A stretch of 64,000 nt of DNA from Zelonia costaricensis (lineage: Eukaryota; Euglenozoa; Kinetoplastea; Trypanosomatida; Trypanosomatidae), in the NCBI GenBank assembly GCA_030849075.1, contig JASAOO010003518.1, forward strand, positions 26,758-90,757, given 5' to 3'. This document shows positions 10,101-22,153 of the stretch, in pieces. Position numbers and translations under genes: made by a program. Each line of letters begins with the position of its first letter. Position 1 is the first letter of the stretch. Below the pieces are notes generated by a model that saw nothing but the letters and a program-made list of their open reading frames with translations, was not told where the DNA came from and did no database searches.

Positions 10101-13100
10101 TAAAGACACACACGCGGAAAGAAAGGCAGAAGGAAGGGGGAGTGGGGGGAAGAGGAAGGGAGGAGCTGCAAGAGTGAGGAAGCGGCGTCCACAAAGGGCA
10201 CGGAGGACGTGAGAAGGAGGTGACGTGCCAAGACAAGAGTGCAACGAGAGAGAAACGTTGAAGAGCGTTCGCGTGGTCCTGGGTGTGTAAAGGGGAAAGA
10301 AAATGGCGCGATTGGGCACGCGTAACTGGACTGCCGCGTTTGTGTGGGGAGTCTGAGTTGGGCAATGAAAAGGGAAAGATGAGAAAGCGTGCGCGCAATG
10401 AGCGATGATGGTAGAGCGAACGCAGGCGGCACGCACTCGGATTCGACAGTGCAGCATGGGCTCGACTAGACGCGAGAGAAACAAGGGGGGTGCAGTAGAT
10501 CCCGTTGAAGCACTGAGGATGGCACGCACAGGTATGACCTCTGCTTTGTGAAATCGTCGTCAGTACGTCGACTGCGCACCGCGCACTCAAGCAGCAGAAG
10601 AAACACGGCGATATGAAAAGCACAAGAAAGCTACGAGCACAATCACACGCGAAGACAAATACGCAATCACAAAACTGGCACCGCGAAAAGGAAAACAGCA
10701 CAGAAAGCTCCCCCCGCGTGCTATGAGATGACGCTTCGTTTTTGGGGGGTCGCTCGTCGCTCTCCGATTTCCACCCGGTGGGGCAATGGTCGCGAGTTGA
10801 GGTGTGACCCACAGGCGAAGCATACAAGCACTCTCACACACGCCCAGGGGACGCACATCAACACCAGCAAAACAAAAAAAAGTACGACAATGGTCGCGAG
10901 CTGGGGCCCGGAAGCCACAAGAAACAAGAAAAGCGGAGGCGTTTTGCGGGAGACAGCTTCGACGAGGACAAAGGTGATGCCATGAAGCTGTGAAAGCGGA
11001 GCAGAGCTTTCCTTGCCTCAGCCTTCGCGAAACAACGTTGAAATAGGTGTTTCGACGTGGCCGCGGCTAGCCTGCCCGCTTCTTGGAGCGGGCCCTGTTG
11101 ACAGAGAGTTTCGGGTCCTGCATCGCTCTTTCCCCCTGCGATCGTGCCTCTGCCCGCAACGCGCCAGCTTCGCTTCTCGACAGCCATGAATGATGTCCGT
11201 CGCGAGCTGCAACTCACCTTAGCGAGCAGGCCAGGTTTTTTGCAAGGGCGACAGTTCCCTTCGCTCACCCGCGTAGTCGCGCCAGCGAGAGAAGTGTTCG
11301 CAGGGAGGAGTGATGAAACACAACGTAGATGACCTCGTGGAGAGAAAGCGCATCGCCGTGAAAACGCACATACACACACAAACACACACACACACACTTA
11401 CAGACAGTGAAGAGGCCCCTCTCTTCTTCAAAAAGGAATAGACACGACGAAATGAAAACTGGCGCCCAGAAAGAGAAGCAGGCTGGAAAAAGCAAAGAGA
11501 AGAGAAGAGCAAGGGTGTACATGCGTTCAGGGCCGCCGTTTGTCTGTCTTTTCCGGTGCGGAGGAAAGAGATGCACAGAGGAGTTTCAGCTGGCCAGCGG
11601 GGGTGTGGGGGTGAGAAGGTGGGAGAGTTGTTCGCCGTCACCCAACATCGCCGCTGCTGCTGTTGCTGCTGCCGAGGAAATGAATGCCATGGGAAAGAGG
11701 TGAGGGGAGCTTGTCAGGGCTCGCGGGTACACGTCACAAGAAAAAACCCGAAGAGAGAGTGAAGCAAAGATGCGAAAGAAGAAAACACATCACTGACCAC
11801 CAGGAGAAACAAAAAAAAGAGAATCTGAGAAGTGCCGGCAAGAAGGCTGGCATCGACAAGAGAAAGCGCCGCGAAGGGAAAAAAAAAGCGGAGGGAAGTG
11901 CGCAGAGTCGTGAAGCTGCCGGGCGGAAAAAAAAAAGCACACAAGCTGGGGAGGCAGCCGTTACGCTGGCACCTCGCCGAAACACGTGAAGACGCAAACA
12001 AACGCACAAGCACGAGCTGAAAAAAACAAAAAAAGAAAGCAGCCTGGGGCAGTGGAATGAGAAGCGACGTAGAGGAGAGACGGGCGGTGCACAAGACAGC
12101 GCTTGAAGGAGAAACAGGGCACAAAAGATAAAGGAGTCGGTGGGGACTCTTCCCGGAAGAAAAGGAAGGCGCCCGGAGCAAGCGTGCCAGTAGATATACG
12201 AGACACCGAGTCTCGGGGATGGTCCGGGAAGGAGAAGGAAGAAGACGGAGGTGACGAAAAAAAAAAGGGGAAAGGGTAGGCATGTGGTGCTGCATCGCGG
12301 TTTCTAGCTTTCAGGACTGTGCGTTTTCTTGTGTCTGTGTGTGTATCTGTCCGCGTTGCTGTTGTGATGGCGCTGGCAGAAAACGAAGTGCGCATCTAGC
12401 TCTGGTGAGGTTTGGGCAGTATGTGTATGTTAGCCCAGCCCCTCCACGCGCACGTGCAAGCGACGCTGCACCTCACTTGCACCGCCACCACTCTTCTCTT
12501 TCTCCTCCCGTCTCCCTGGCCACTCTGTGTCGGGGAAAGTGCTGAAAGGAGTGCGAAGGGGCTTTGAGGGCTGCATTGTTGTAGGTCCCGTTTTTTTCTT
12601 TCGCGCTTGTGCGTTTTGGGTGGGGTGCCCGCTGCAAGCGCACCTCCACCCCGTGCTGTCTTTCCATTTTTCTCGACTGTTTCTTCGATGCGCACCTGTG
12701 CTGAAGAAGGCTGAAATGCAGTGGCAGCGTTTTCTGAATGTGGCACCCACAGAAACCTATAAATCTACGCATGCGTACGACAGCGCACGTGCTCGCAGCG
12801 AGAAGCAGGCGTACAACACGGGGAAGAAAGTGAGAGAGGGAGAGAGAAGCACCGAAAGCGAAAAAAGCGAGGGAAAAACTGAAGAAGGCAAAAGCGACCT
12901 GCCGAGACGGGAGACAAGAAGAAGCCAGCTGGAGAAAAAACAAAAGTGACTGTAGACAACACCAAGAGTTAGTCAAGTAGCGCATACGCGAAGAGCGACG
13001 AAAAGAAAAGAAGAGGAGGAAGGGGGGGGCAGTGTCGATCCATGCACAACACGACGAAAACAGGGGGGGAAGCAAGGGGAGGCGAAGCGAAATAAAACAC

Positions 13101-14871
13101 CACGGGACAGAGAGAGCCGAAAACACGAAAGAAAAAGAAGGGCGGCTGAAAGAAGGCCAGAGGACAGTGACGCGTAAAGAAAAAAAGGACACAAAAACAG
13201 ATGTGGCACACCCATCCACACACCCACAAGCACGCGAATGCGCACACACGTACACACGCACACACAGTCTACCGAAGTGATGAGAACGATGGAATCCCTC
13301 TTCACGTTGCAGGCTCTTTTTTTTTTTTTGAAGCGTCTGACAGATTGCCCTTTTCACGCGTCCTTCTCCGGCTACGTACTTGCTTTTCCCTCGCGGCGCG
13401 CTTACTACTCCGTCATCGCACGTTGGCGCTTCGCGATCCCAACGCCCTCGTCCACATCTGTTGTCGCACAGGGAGCCGCGCGAGCTACCAAGGAGGTCCT
13501 TGATGCTGATGCGCATGCTCGTGTTCTGTCTCCGTTCTCCTTCGCATCGCGACATGGAAACAAGATCGATATTGCTCTCGTTTGTTTGGTCGCGGAAGGG
13601 GGTGTGGCGAAGAACAGGGCATTTGCTACGGCACACCAACATCACACAGGACTCCTCGTGTGAGCGTGCGTGTCGGCGCGGGTCTGTAGGCGGCCGAGTC
13701 CAAACGTGCGGGTGAGGGGGGCAGGGGGTACGTCAGCAAGAGGCGAATCACACGCATGGGCGTGCGTGCCAGTAGGCACGATGCGAGAGACGAGACGAGA
13801 GACGCCCGCGAATTGTCAGGTGTCCGCTTCGTTGTTGTTGAAAACGCGGGAGTGGAGAAAAGCAAACGAAAAAAAGAAGCAGCAAAGCAGAGGAAGTCAA
13901 GGTCAAAATAGTGAGCACGGAAAGAGAGATATATGTACGTAGTCAAAGAAAGCACAGAAGAGGCGTAGGGAAAGAAAAAAAGAGCACGGGGAGTGGGCAA
14001 AAGCCGCAAAGACACAGTGACGGGAAAAGGGCGGGCGCCAAGACGATCATCGAGAGAGAAAGACAGGGAGGGTAGTGTAGGGAGGCACGCACACACACAC
14101 ATTTGTACATGTGTGCGTCTCGCTGGCGTATCAACGGAGAAGCAGAAGAAAACAGACCGCGGCGTGACGCAAACACACCTTCAAAACAAACACAGACACT
14201 GTCCACGTGCATCGCAGCACTTAATTGTGTTTACTTAATTACCGAGGCGGACAAGTGAAAAGGGGGGAGAACAGCGCACTAGAGACAGGCAAAGGGGTGG
14301 CCGTGACGTCGTGAACAAAAAGAAATGTAGTAACCAGGGGTGACAGCGAGGGATGTGTTGACGTGCGGGAAGGCTGGCACACATCGAAGAGCGCCTCTGC
14401 TCGCCACCCCCCCCCCTACCTCAAACTTCTTTTTTAATCGTCCAGCTTCCCCGTCACGTACACAGGATATACCTTGCTCCGTCAAAACTCGTCGACATTT
14501 GCCCTCCACCCCACACGTGGTGCTCCGTCGCTTGGGTTACTTATCCCCTTCGAGACGTCCCCTTTCTCCCTCCCACCGCAACGCTACGCCACATGTGGGA
14601 AAGGAAGCTCTGCAACGCCGTCCGTGAGGCTGGCGGTACCTCGACACGCGGGCCAGGCCAGAGAGCGGCAGGGCTGGGGAGCGACGAGGGCGGACTGGGA
14701 AGCGTCCGCACCGATCTGCACGAGTCGAGGCGCGTGAGCAACAGTGGAGGCGCAGAGGGAGCCGCTTGAACAGTCTCCCCTCCTTCGGGATGATGAACCG
14801 AGAAAGGGCAGTCGGCGCCTCGGTAAAAAGAAAAAATACGCACCCTGGTGTGCTCCCTGGGCGGCACCAGC

Positions 14872-16371
14872 TCACTTGCGCGCGGGGACGGCGGTGCGGG
14901 TGGGGGCAACCCCGTACGCGCCGGGCGCCACGGGGGTGTTCGCCCCACTCGTTGCGACACTCATGCCGCCGTCGGTGCTGCTGCTCACACAGCCGCTGCC
15001 GCTGGTGCCGTTGGAGCGTGCTGCGAGGGTCGCGGGCGCTGCGCTGTCCACGTACCGCGGCGGAGCGGCCTTGATCGCAGCCGCGGCACTCTTCTCCGGG
15101 GCGGCCGGGTGCATGGCAGGGCTTGTGGCGCAGCTGGACGGGGCCGTCTCCGTCTGCGCCTTGGGCCGTACATCGTAGATGCGCAGGTGTCCGCCAAAAG
15201 CGCCGGGCCCACCCTGCGGCATCTGCGAAGGGGACTCGACGTGGGGGAAACCCGGAGAGTGCCCCAGCGGCGGGGACACGGTGCTGCTGTTCGGCGTGCG
15301 AAGGGCGCTGCGGTAGTCGGGGAATGCGGGAAAGGCGGAGCCGGCGGCGGGGTACGGCAGCGCGCAGGCGGACGCCTCGCTGCCGCAGAGGGCCGCCGCC
15401 TCGTACGGCGGCATGGCGCTCCTGAAGGTCATGGAGGCCGGCGTGCTGGCGTTGCGGTGGTTGATCTTCTGCGCCTCGGCGATGGCGTTGAAGTCGTCGT
15501 CGGTGACGTCGCCGACGGCGAGCGGGGTGACGGTGTAGCACGTGTCGCCAATGTTCACGGTGCGGGTCGAGGTGGTGACGGAGTTGAGAGAGCTCAAGAG
15601 CTGCGGTGGTGGCTGCAGGCGGACCTCGAACTCGCGGCAGATGTGAACGTTGTTGCAGTCGTCGAGGTAGCGGCAGCGGTGCGCGAGGTGCAGGCGGCAA
15701 ATGAACTTGGCCGGGAGCTCCAGCACGTCGTTCTCGCCCGGCTCTGCCCGCTTCTCCGCCGTGTCGCCGGCGGACTTCTTCGGGACGTTGTGCACCAGGT
15801 AGCGCCGCAGACCGACGGTGCAGGCAACGCGGTCGGCCGGGATGAGCTCGTTGCTGCCGCCGTTGCCGGTGATGAGGATGTACTTGAAGTGAGTCGTCAG
15901 CATCGTCGTGTCCTGCGGATCCTGATGGAAGCGGCAGCACGTCGGCGCGCTCAGCGCCTCATAGCGGAGCTGCGGAATCGCGGAGGGGACAACGTGGGCC
16001 TGGCGGCACCACGCGTGGCGGCAGCGGCCCTCCAGAAACGCGATGCAGAGCGATGGCACGGTGCCGGGGGTAGAGGTGGCGTGGGTGGGGACAAGCAGGT
16101 GCAGCGGGACGCGCAGCTTGCGGGTCATGGGGTCGAGCACCCAGATCCACTTCTCCTCTTCCTTCTTGTCATCGGAGCTGGCGCTGGAGCTGTGCTTCTC
16201 GTCACTCACCTCGGCCGTGGCTGCCGGGCTGCCCTCCTCCGTTGTCGCGTACCCGTTGCCGAGCTCGACGCCGCCGCCGTAGAAGCACTGGAAGTTGTCG
16301 CCCTTGCCCTTGGGTGTCAGGGAGTGCACCGCGAAGGAGGCGGGCTCTGGTACCTGGGTCATATAGCTCAT
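14872..16371 (-). CDS. CCCH-type zinc finger protein, two fingers
   Basis: This protein of 499 residues is a likely RNA-binding regulator. Two CCCH fingers are visible: the first has spacing C-x7-C-x4-C-x3-H (CIAFLEGRC...H, about residue 115) and the second C-x7-C-x5-C-x3-H (CRLHLAHRC...H, about residue 225). Between and before them the sequence is ordered. The C-terminal half is Ala/Pro/Ser-rich and probably disordered, with a C-terminal Arg-Lys. Tandem CCCH proteins in trypanosomatids bind mRNA and control stability or translation; the target here is unknown. The first ATG after a strong minus-strand pyrimidine tract is at 16371, only one base past the predicted AG. The 8.9 kb gene-free stretch downstream would be its 3'UTR if no gene is hidden there, and long 3'UTRs are common for RNA-binding protein mRNAs. 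Confidence 0.88.
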   Translation of the reverse strand: MSYMTQVPEPASFAVHSLTPKGKGDNFQCFYGGGVELGNGYATTEEGSPAATAEVSDEKHSSSASSDDKKEEEKWIWVLDPMTRKLRVPLHLLVPTHATSTPGTVPSLCIAFLEGRCRHAWCRQAHVVPSAIPQLRYEALSAPTCCRFHQDPQDTTMLTTHFKYILITGNGGSNELIPADRVACTVGLRRYLVHNVPKKSAGDTAEKRAEPGENDVLELPAKFICRLHLAHRCRYLDDCNNVHICREFEVRLQPPPQLLSSLNSVTTSTRTVNIGDTCYTVTPLAVGDVTDDDFNAIAEAQKINHRNASTPASMTFRSAMPPYEAAALCGSEASACALPYPAAGSAFPAFPDYRSALRTPNSSTVSPPLGHSPGFPHVESPSQMPQGGPGAFGGHLRIYDVRPKAQTETAPSSCATSPAMHPAAPEKSAAAAIKAAPPRYVDSAAPATLAARSNGTSGSGCVSSSTDGGMSVATSGANTPVAPGAYGVAPTRTAVPARK

Positions 16372-19300
16372 CCTCGACAGCGCGCACGCAAAGAGGAAAA
16401 GAAAAGTGTGGGGAGTTGGCAGCGGGGTGAGCGAGACGGCTGAGTGGACGTGTTTGAATGCGTTTGGTTGGGTCAGTCGGTTTGCGCGGCGGCTCCTCGT
16501 GCGTGCGGGCGCGTTGCAGTGGTGCGAACACGTGCAGAGAGGCAGAGCAAAAAAGAAAAGTGAGCAATGGAAACGTCTCAACCAGTCCACGCTGTCTCGC
16601 TCAATGAGGAAAGAAGGCGGCGAAAGGGGTCACTGCTGACTGCGCGTGAGAAGAAAACAAGCTGCTGCTGCTACAGAGAGACGCGTGGCAGACAAGCACG
16701 ACACACGCTGTGCAGTGAGGGATGACGGAGCACAAAGGACAAACCGGAGTGATGAGGAAGGAGAACGAGAGGCGGGGACGGGGGAGCGGGGGGACGGGGG
16801 GGAAGGAGAGCGAAGAGGAGAAGCCAAGCACACAGAGGCCAACGGGAAAAGGAATACTGACGAGAGCGGCGGCGATGAAGGGGCGAGTGATAGTGCAAGC
16901 AAGAAAACAAAGTCAGAGAGGTGAGAAGACGAATAAAAGAAGAGAAATACACACAAATCTCTCTCACGGCTTTTTTTTTTCTTGACGTTCTGTGACGCTG
17001 CACCGTTTCGTTGGCTGCGGCTACTCACGGGAAAGCTCCTTCCCCGCTCGCCTTGCCTCTTGCCTATGTGTGTATGTGTGGTTTGTGATGCTGTTTGGGC
17101 ACTTGCTACCTTCGTTGCCGTCTAGTTGATAGACTCCTCTTTCCCCTTCCTGTCGTCCCTTTGACCACGAAGGTTCGACACGAATCAAGAAAGGAAGCGA
17201 GAAAAAAAAAAGACAAGAGAGTGAGGGTCACTCGCAAATGGTCCCTTTTTTTCCTCCTCGGTAGGGTTCAATTGCGTTAGTTAATCCGGCACGTTACTTC
17301 CTGGAGAAGATGAGATGGGTCGAAAAGCAAACGGTGCGCTCGCAGGGAGTCTGCGAGAACACGAAAAGGGGGAAAAGAAACGGGGGGGTAACAAAGAGGT
17401 GAAGTAAAGCGAAACCTGGCGCTTGTCGCAGGAAAGACAAGGAGAGTGCCACAGCGGGGAGGGTGAAGGCAGAGGAGAAAGGAGTCACGAGGAGGGGACA
17501 CGTGAGACGTCAGGGACGGGCAACGACGAGGCGGAAACACACCACCAAAGCAGCTTTGTTTTTCTTCTTTTCGTGCGACACCACAAATCCCGGTGTTCAC
17601 GGACTCTTACACAGAGGACGAGATGGGGGCAGAGGTGTCTTTCGGATGGTGACTGCGGTGAGCGCAATGCTGCGGACGGGCGCCACTGTATACGAGGCGA
17701 CGGAAGAGGAAGAAGAGAGTGGGACAGCGGAGGGGGGAGCGGCAATGTGGGCTGCAGTGTCAGGTTACTCGATTTGTGGGTGGTTGGGTGTGATTCTTTT
17801 TTTTTTTTCGTCAGAGAGATGGTGGTCTATCGCACTCGGTGCATACGCAGCGTTCACACGTTGCGCGAGGAGGAAGTGCAGGCAGGAAAGGAGAGGAGAC
17901 TAGAAAAGGGGAAGAAAAAGGAAGAGCAGTAAAGGAGGCGTGTGGGTAGGCGTGAAACAGTGCGCTCGTGTAGACCGAGGGGACGGTAGAGCGGATCGGA
18001 GGGAGGCGGAGCTCGACGGCGAGAGAGGGGCTAAAGGCGGGCTGTCAAGACTTCGAAGCGCGAAAACGAGAGCTTTGGAAATGATGCGTGGAAGAGGAGG
18101 GAAAGGGGGGGGGGCGAACACAAGCAAGAAAAGGCGAAAAGGCGCTGAAAGTAATCTGCGCAGCAATGCGGCAGTACGGGTTGACAGGGCGGCGAGAACC
18201 GGGTGAGCGAAGGAAGTGGGAGAGGTGGCACGGGCGTGGTTGCGACGAGTTCCAGCCGGCACGGACAGGTGCGTCAGCAGTCGGCAGTGATTCGCAGGCG
18301 CGCGCACGAATAGGCGCAGGAGTACGTGCAGCAGCGCATCAATCAGCGCGATGAGGTGAGGGGTGGTGATTTGTTCAGGGGCGGAGGATGGTGAAGACAC
18401 ATCCACCACGTAGTGCGTGCACACAAGAGACGCACAGGTCACGCGCAGAAACAAAAAGTGCAAGGAGTGTGGCGTTCGCAGAGCGTAGTGGTAGCCAGCA
18501 CGCGGTTTTCGACAAGGCGACGGAAGTGTTTGTTGAGGTGAGCAAACGAAAAAGGCGAAGATGGAGAAGTGGAGAGAGGAGCCGTAGAATCGGCACGTCA
18601 CGGAAAAGCACGCGCAGGTCAGAGGAGGAACTGTGCACACACGCGGATGCAGAGCAGCAGTGCAGCGCTGATCTGCGTTCGTGTATGTGTGTGTGCGTGT
18701 CGATGGCGACCGCAGAGATGCCGAGCGGGCGTCCAGCCAGCAAAGCGCAGTGCAATAAACCACCTCACCCACCCACCCACCCCCCGCACAGAGTGCGCGC
18801 TCTTCTGCTCCACGACCGTGGTGCACCTGTCCGTTTCTTCTCCTCCTCCACCCTCTGGGCGCCTTCGCTGAGGTGCTAGAATTCGGCTTCGACTCAAATC
18901 TGCAGTACTCCCACGTGTTTCCTGTCGAGCGGAAGGGCCCGGTGTCGATTCCCACAGTTTTACAGGCGCGGGAGCGAGCAGCTGCGCAATCGCACTTCCG
19001 CCGTACCGCGACGCGCGGCGAGGCTGGAGCGCCGCCTTGGAACGTCCCTCGGTGAAGCGTGCCTTCATTGCACAGTGCTCAAGGGTGTCTTTGTGTGTGT
19101 GTGTTTTCCCGTTGCTTTCCATGGCTGAGAAGGCTGGGCGAGCGTACTCCCTCTCTCCTCCCCGGTTCAGCGCTGGCACGACTTGCAGACACCCCTGTCG
19201 TACACCGATGCATCAACGCGCAGATGAAGGGGAAAAGGTGTCTGGCAGGGGAGGAAAGGGCAGCTCTCCTCGGTGCCCCGTCCCCCCCTTCTTCTCCACT

Positions 19301-19660
19301 AGCCGCACGCATCGGATGACTGACCACCGCCAGCCCACGACAAACAAAAACGCAGCAACCTAAGTGAGCAATCAGACGCACACACACACACATACACACA
19401 TGTCAAGACAGAGCGTGACTTGGGCCTACAGCGGCTGCGTCTGACTGTCGCAAGCACCCCCCCCCCACAGACCGGCGAGGGACGCCGACCCACCAACACA
19501 CCCCGAGAGACACGCAGGATGAGAGGCTGACGCGGCAGAGCGAGACCGCTGCCTCGACTACCCGTGTGGTCCACAGGAGACACGGGCAAAGACACTCGAC
19601 GCGTCCTCAGGCTGCGTGTGTACAGCGTGGAGGAGGAAGAGGCCCGGACGGAGTCTACCT
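16372..19660. other. 3.3 kb spacer between RPN5 and the CCCH gene
   Basis: No gene is supported. This is the 3'UTR of RPN5 and the upstream region of the CCCH gene. The plus strand is purine-rich at about 16.6-18.2 kb. It contains a G10 run at 18105-18114, ACCC repeats near 18763-18785 and a C9 run at 19457-19465. Open frames of up to about 350 codons look random in composition. Confidence 0.6.
16373..16412 (-). promoter_or_regulatory. Predicted trans-splice acceptor of the CCCH gene
   Basis: The minus-strand pyrimidine tract (purines on plus at about 16391-16405) is followed by no AG until 16374-16373. One base then separates that AG from the ATG. The 5'UTR would be the spliced leader plus a single base. 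Confidence 0.6.
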
Positions 19661-21085
19661 CTAGCGCACCTTCTGCGAGGCCAGGTTGTGCAGCATGCGC
19701 TCCTTCGTGATGAGGTGTGACGCCTTATCCAGCAGCGCGACGCTGCGCTCAACCGAGTCGTTCCACGAGGCCACTACCTCCGTTGTGTTCTTGCGCGCCT
19801 CGAAGACGACAAGCCCGTCAACGCGGTCCATCTTGGCGTAAAGAGTCTTGTTTGTGACCATCGTCATGATGAACATCTCCGTGTGCTCTGGGGACAGGTG
19901 CACAAGCTCCGCCAACCGCTTGAGCGGGATGCGGGAGTAGAAGCGGGCAATGACCATGATGTCGTGCTCACTGCAGCGGTTGCTCAGCAGCTCCTGTCGC
20001 GCCGGGAATGGGGCCAGCTCGGGGTGTGTCTGACACAGCACCTCGACCTCCGACGAGACCTTCTCTTGGATGAGCTCGATGCTGTTGAAGCGCTGCAGCA
20101 GCGCGTACAGCTGCGGAATGTCCTCGAGATCGTTCCTCAGCTTCTCGCTGATGGCCGAGAGGGCGGCGACGCGGTCGTGCATCTTCGTGGCGGGGGCGAA
20201 TGCCGTGCACTCGGCCAGGTCTTCGATCTCCTTCGCCGTGGCGTTCTCGGAGATGAGGTAGTGCACCACCATGTTGCTCAGCGCGGCCAGCTTGTCGTCG
20301 GTGCTCTTCACGGTGTTGTACGTCTCGTACCAGCAGCGGCCGACGTTGAAGAAGGACTGCTTGTGGGCATAGTAGCCGCGCATCAGCTCAAAGTACTTGA
20401 GCTTCTGCTGCTGCGCCTCCTCGCGACCGAGCCCGCGGTGGTTGATCTTGCGCGACACGAGAGGGATGTGGTCAAAGTCCTCGAGCTCGACGCACAGGCG
20501 GATCTGCTGGTTCAGCGCCTCCAGCTTTTCGAGGCGCGGCATGTTCGTGATGGTCTCGATGTGGAGGGTGCGCAGCATGTCGCAGGCGGAGCGCTTGCGG
20601 CCGGCCGCCTCGTGCAGCGTGGCAAGCTCAATGGTGAAGCGGGCGTGCTCTAGCTCGACGTGGATCTTGTTCTCCGTCACGTACGCAAGCCGCTCCAGGA
20701 CCTCCTCCTGCTTCTCCTTCGCCAGGGATCCATCGGTGAGGACGGTGGCGCACTCGGCAATCATGGCACTCTGCGTCTGCTTCGTCTGCCCGCGCTTCTT
20801 CATAAGCACATCGAGGGTCTCCAGCATCTGGTTCAGGTCTTTTTGTGTGCGGTAGATGCGCAGCACCTCGACCGCAATCAGCTTTGTTGACGCCGCATCT
20901 CCGCCGAGGCGCGCAATCTTCTCCAGTGTGAGGAGCTCGGCAACGAGGTCGCCTAGCGGTGCATTGCTACTGCGCAGCAGCACCGGAATCGTCGTCGCGT
21001 TCACGCGCTCCAGCAGCTTCGCTGTCTCGGCAGAATGGTCCTCATCCTGCTTGAAGCTGGCCCCCTTCCACTCGTTGTCCGCCAT
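19661..21085 (-). CDS. RPN5: 26S proteasome non-ATPase regulatory subunit RPN5 (PSMD12)
   Basis: This lid subunit of the 19S regulatory particle helps hold the deubiquitinating lid on the proteasome. The protein has 474 residues, close to the usual 440-460. The body is helical-repeat (TPR-like) followed by a C-terminal PCI winged helix, visible as the stretch from RFYSRIPLKRLAELVHLS through AKMDRVDGLVVF (about 385-435), then a final helix ending ERMLHNLASQKVR that resembles the RPN5 C-terminal bundle helix. The start is the first in-frame ATG (21085, MADNEWKG); the frame is open further upstream but has no ATG there. It lies in the middle of the minus-strand unit. Confidence 0.93.
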   Translation of the reverse strand: MADNEWKGASFKQDEDHSAETAKLLERVNATTIPVLLRSSNAPLGDLVAELLTLEKIARLGGDAASTKLIAVEVLRIYRTQKDLNQMLETLDVLMKKRGQTKQTQSAMIAECATVLTDGSLAKEKQEEVLERLAYVTENKIHVELEHARFTIELATLHEAAGRKRSACDMLRTLHIETITNMPRLEKLEALNQQIRLCVELEDFDHIPLVSRKINHRGLGREEAQQQKLKYFELMRGYYAHKQSFFNVGRCWYETYNTVKSTDDKLAALSNMVVHYLISENATAKEIEDLAECTAFAPATKMHDRVAALSAISEKLRNDLEDIPQLYALLQRFNSIELIQEKVSSEVEVLCQTHPELAPFPARQELLSNRCSEHDIMVIARFYSRIPLKRLAELVHLSPEHTEMFIMTMVTNKTLYAKMDRVDGLVVFEARKNTTEVVASWNDSVERSVALLDKASHLITKERMLHNLASQKVR

Positions 21086-22153
21086 GTTGCAGAAGCGCGA
21101 CGCGTGCTTGTCTGAACGTGCGTGTCCTTGCGGTGGGTCTACCCGGCCCGAGAATGACACCGACTTGAAAGCGGAGAGGCGAAGCTAAACGAATAGAACG
21201 AGTCTCAGTTTGGCGTTTCAGGCGGAGAGGGTGGAAGTGAGAGCAGAGGTCTGGAGTGTATGAATAGACCCTGCCGTGCGAAACCTGATCTAGACGCCGG
21301 CGGCGAAAAGGCACGAGACAGTGGAAAAAGGAGTCGTCGTAGTGGGGCAGGTGTGAAGCCGTACCGAAACCTTTCTTCCTTCCTCAGACAGTCAAGACGG
21401 AGCGGGCAAGGGTGAAGGCGCGCGAGCTCGGTCGATGCGCGGGAGAATAGAGGGAGAGGGAGCGATGTGCCAAATGATGCCCAAGCGAAGAGGGCTTGTG
21501 TGCGTCTGTTCTTGCGAGTGGAAGGAAAAAGGGGGAGTTCCGCAGGCTCAATGACCTTGAGTGTGTGCTCTCGTTGCACAGATAGCTGACTCTTCTCGGG
21601 CACGAGAGCGATGTTGCGTCAGGTAAACGGAGGGGTGAAGGGTGGGAGAGAATGCAGACGGGCGGATGTAGAGAAGCGTTGCTGAGAGCACTGCCGTGAA
21701 AAAAGGCATTCACTGCGGCAAGGTCTCTGCACTGTGTGGAACAGGCACCGCATCCAACTAGCGTCTGTGCTGGCGTATCGCACCTGCTCAGTCGAGCACG
21801 CCGTCCGTCGGTCTTGAGAACCGCTCTCAAGTCGACGTCTACGACGCCGGAGCGGCCCACGCACCTTTCCCGAGCTCTCTTTGCAGACAGAATCACACCC
21901 TTCAAATGCGGTGCTCTCTCTTTTCTGTTCTGTGTGTCATCCTCCCCTGTCGTTTTTTCTTTCCTCCGTCTCTGTTACAACGAATCGTAGTCACCTTTTA
22001 CAGTGCGTTAGATTTAATCGTGAGTCGGGTTGCAGACTATTGCACCACTGCAGCCGGGCCGCACTGGCTAGAGCCCTCAGCCAAAGCCTGAAGCGCCATG
22101 CTGTTTCTTCTGCTCTACGCAAAGCCGGGCAGAAAGGACTGCATTTGCCCCTC
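21086..22153. other. Spacer upstream of RPN5
   Basis: About 1.1 kb with no supported gene. It is the 3'UTR of the 22154 gene and the splice region of RPN5. I see nothing else of note. Confidence 0.6.

Larger units (their letters stand above)
5981..14871. other. 8.9 kb region without a supported gene
   Basis: Between the CCCH gene and the TEDC1-like gene no open frame looks like protein. The longest translate to Ser/Cys/Leu/Pro/Arg-rich strings with no domain pattern. The plus strand is strikingly purine-rich, with many runs of GAAAA and GGGAAAA, so the minus-strand RNA would be full of pyrimidine tracts. It includes a CA repeat near 7154-7182 and smaller ones. It is best read as a very long 3'UTR of the CCCH gene plus the splice region of the next gene. 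It could also hide noncoding RNAs or very short genes. I saw no tRNA pattern. Confidence 0.55.

Noticed and set aside
10003..10827. Open frame of about 270 codons on minus
   Set aside because: Ser/Pro/Arg/Leu-rich random composition typical of spacer sequence in this genome.
12473..13645. Open frame of about 390 codons on minus in the long gene-free stretch
   Set aside because: Low-complexity Phe/Ser/Cys/Leu strings from pyrimidine tracts and CA repeats; no conserved-looking segment.
14848..16443. Long frame antisense to the CCCH gene
   Set aside because: Shadow frame from high GC at third codon positions; the sense strand has clear zinc fingers.
17900..18955. Open frame of about 350 codons on minus
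   Set aside because: Repeat-derived peptides (Thr-His runs, Ser/Pro/Leu strings) and no motif; probably 3'UTR.
21086..21160. N-terminal extension of RPN5
   Set aside because: The upstream frame is open but begins at GTG with no in-frame ATG; 21085 is the first ATG and gives a normal length.
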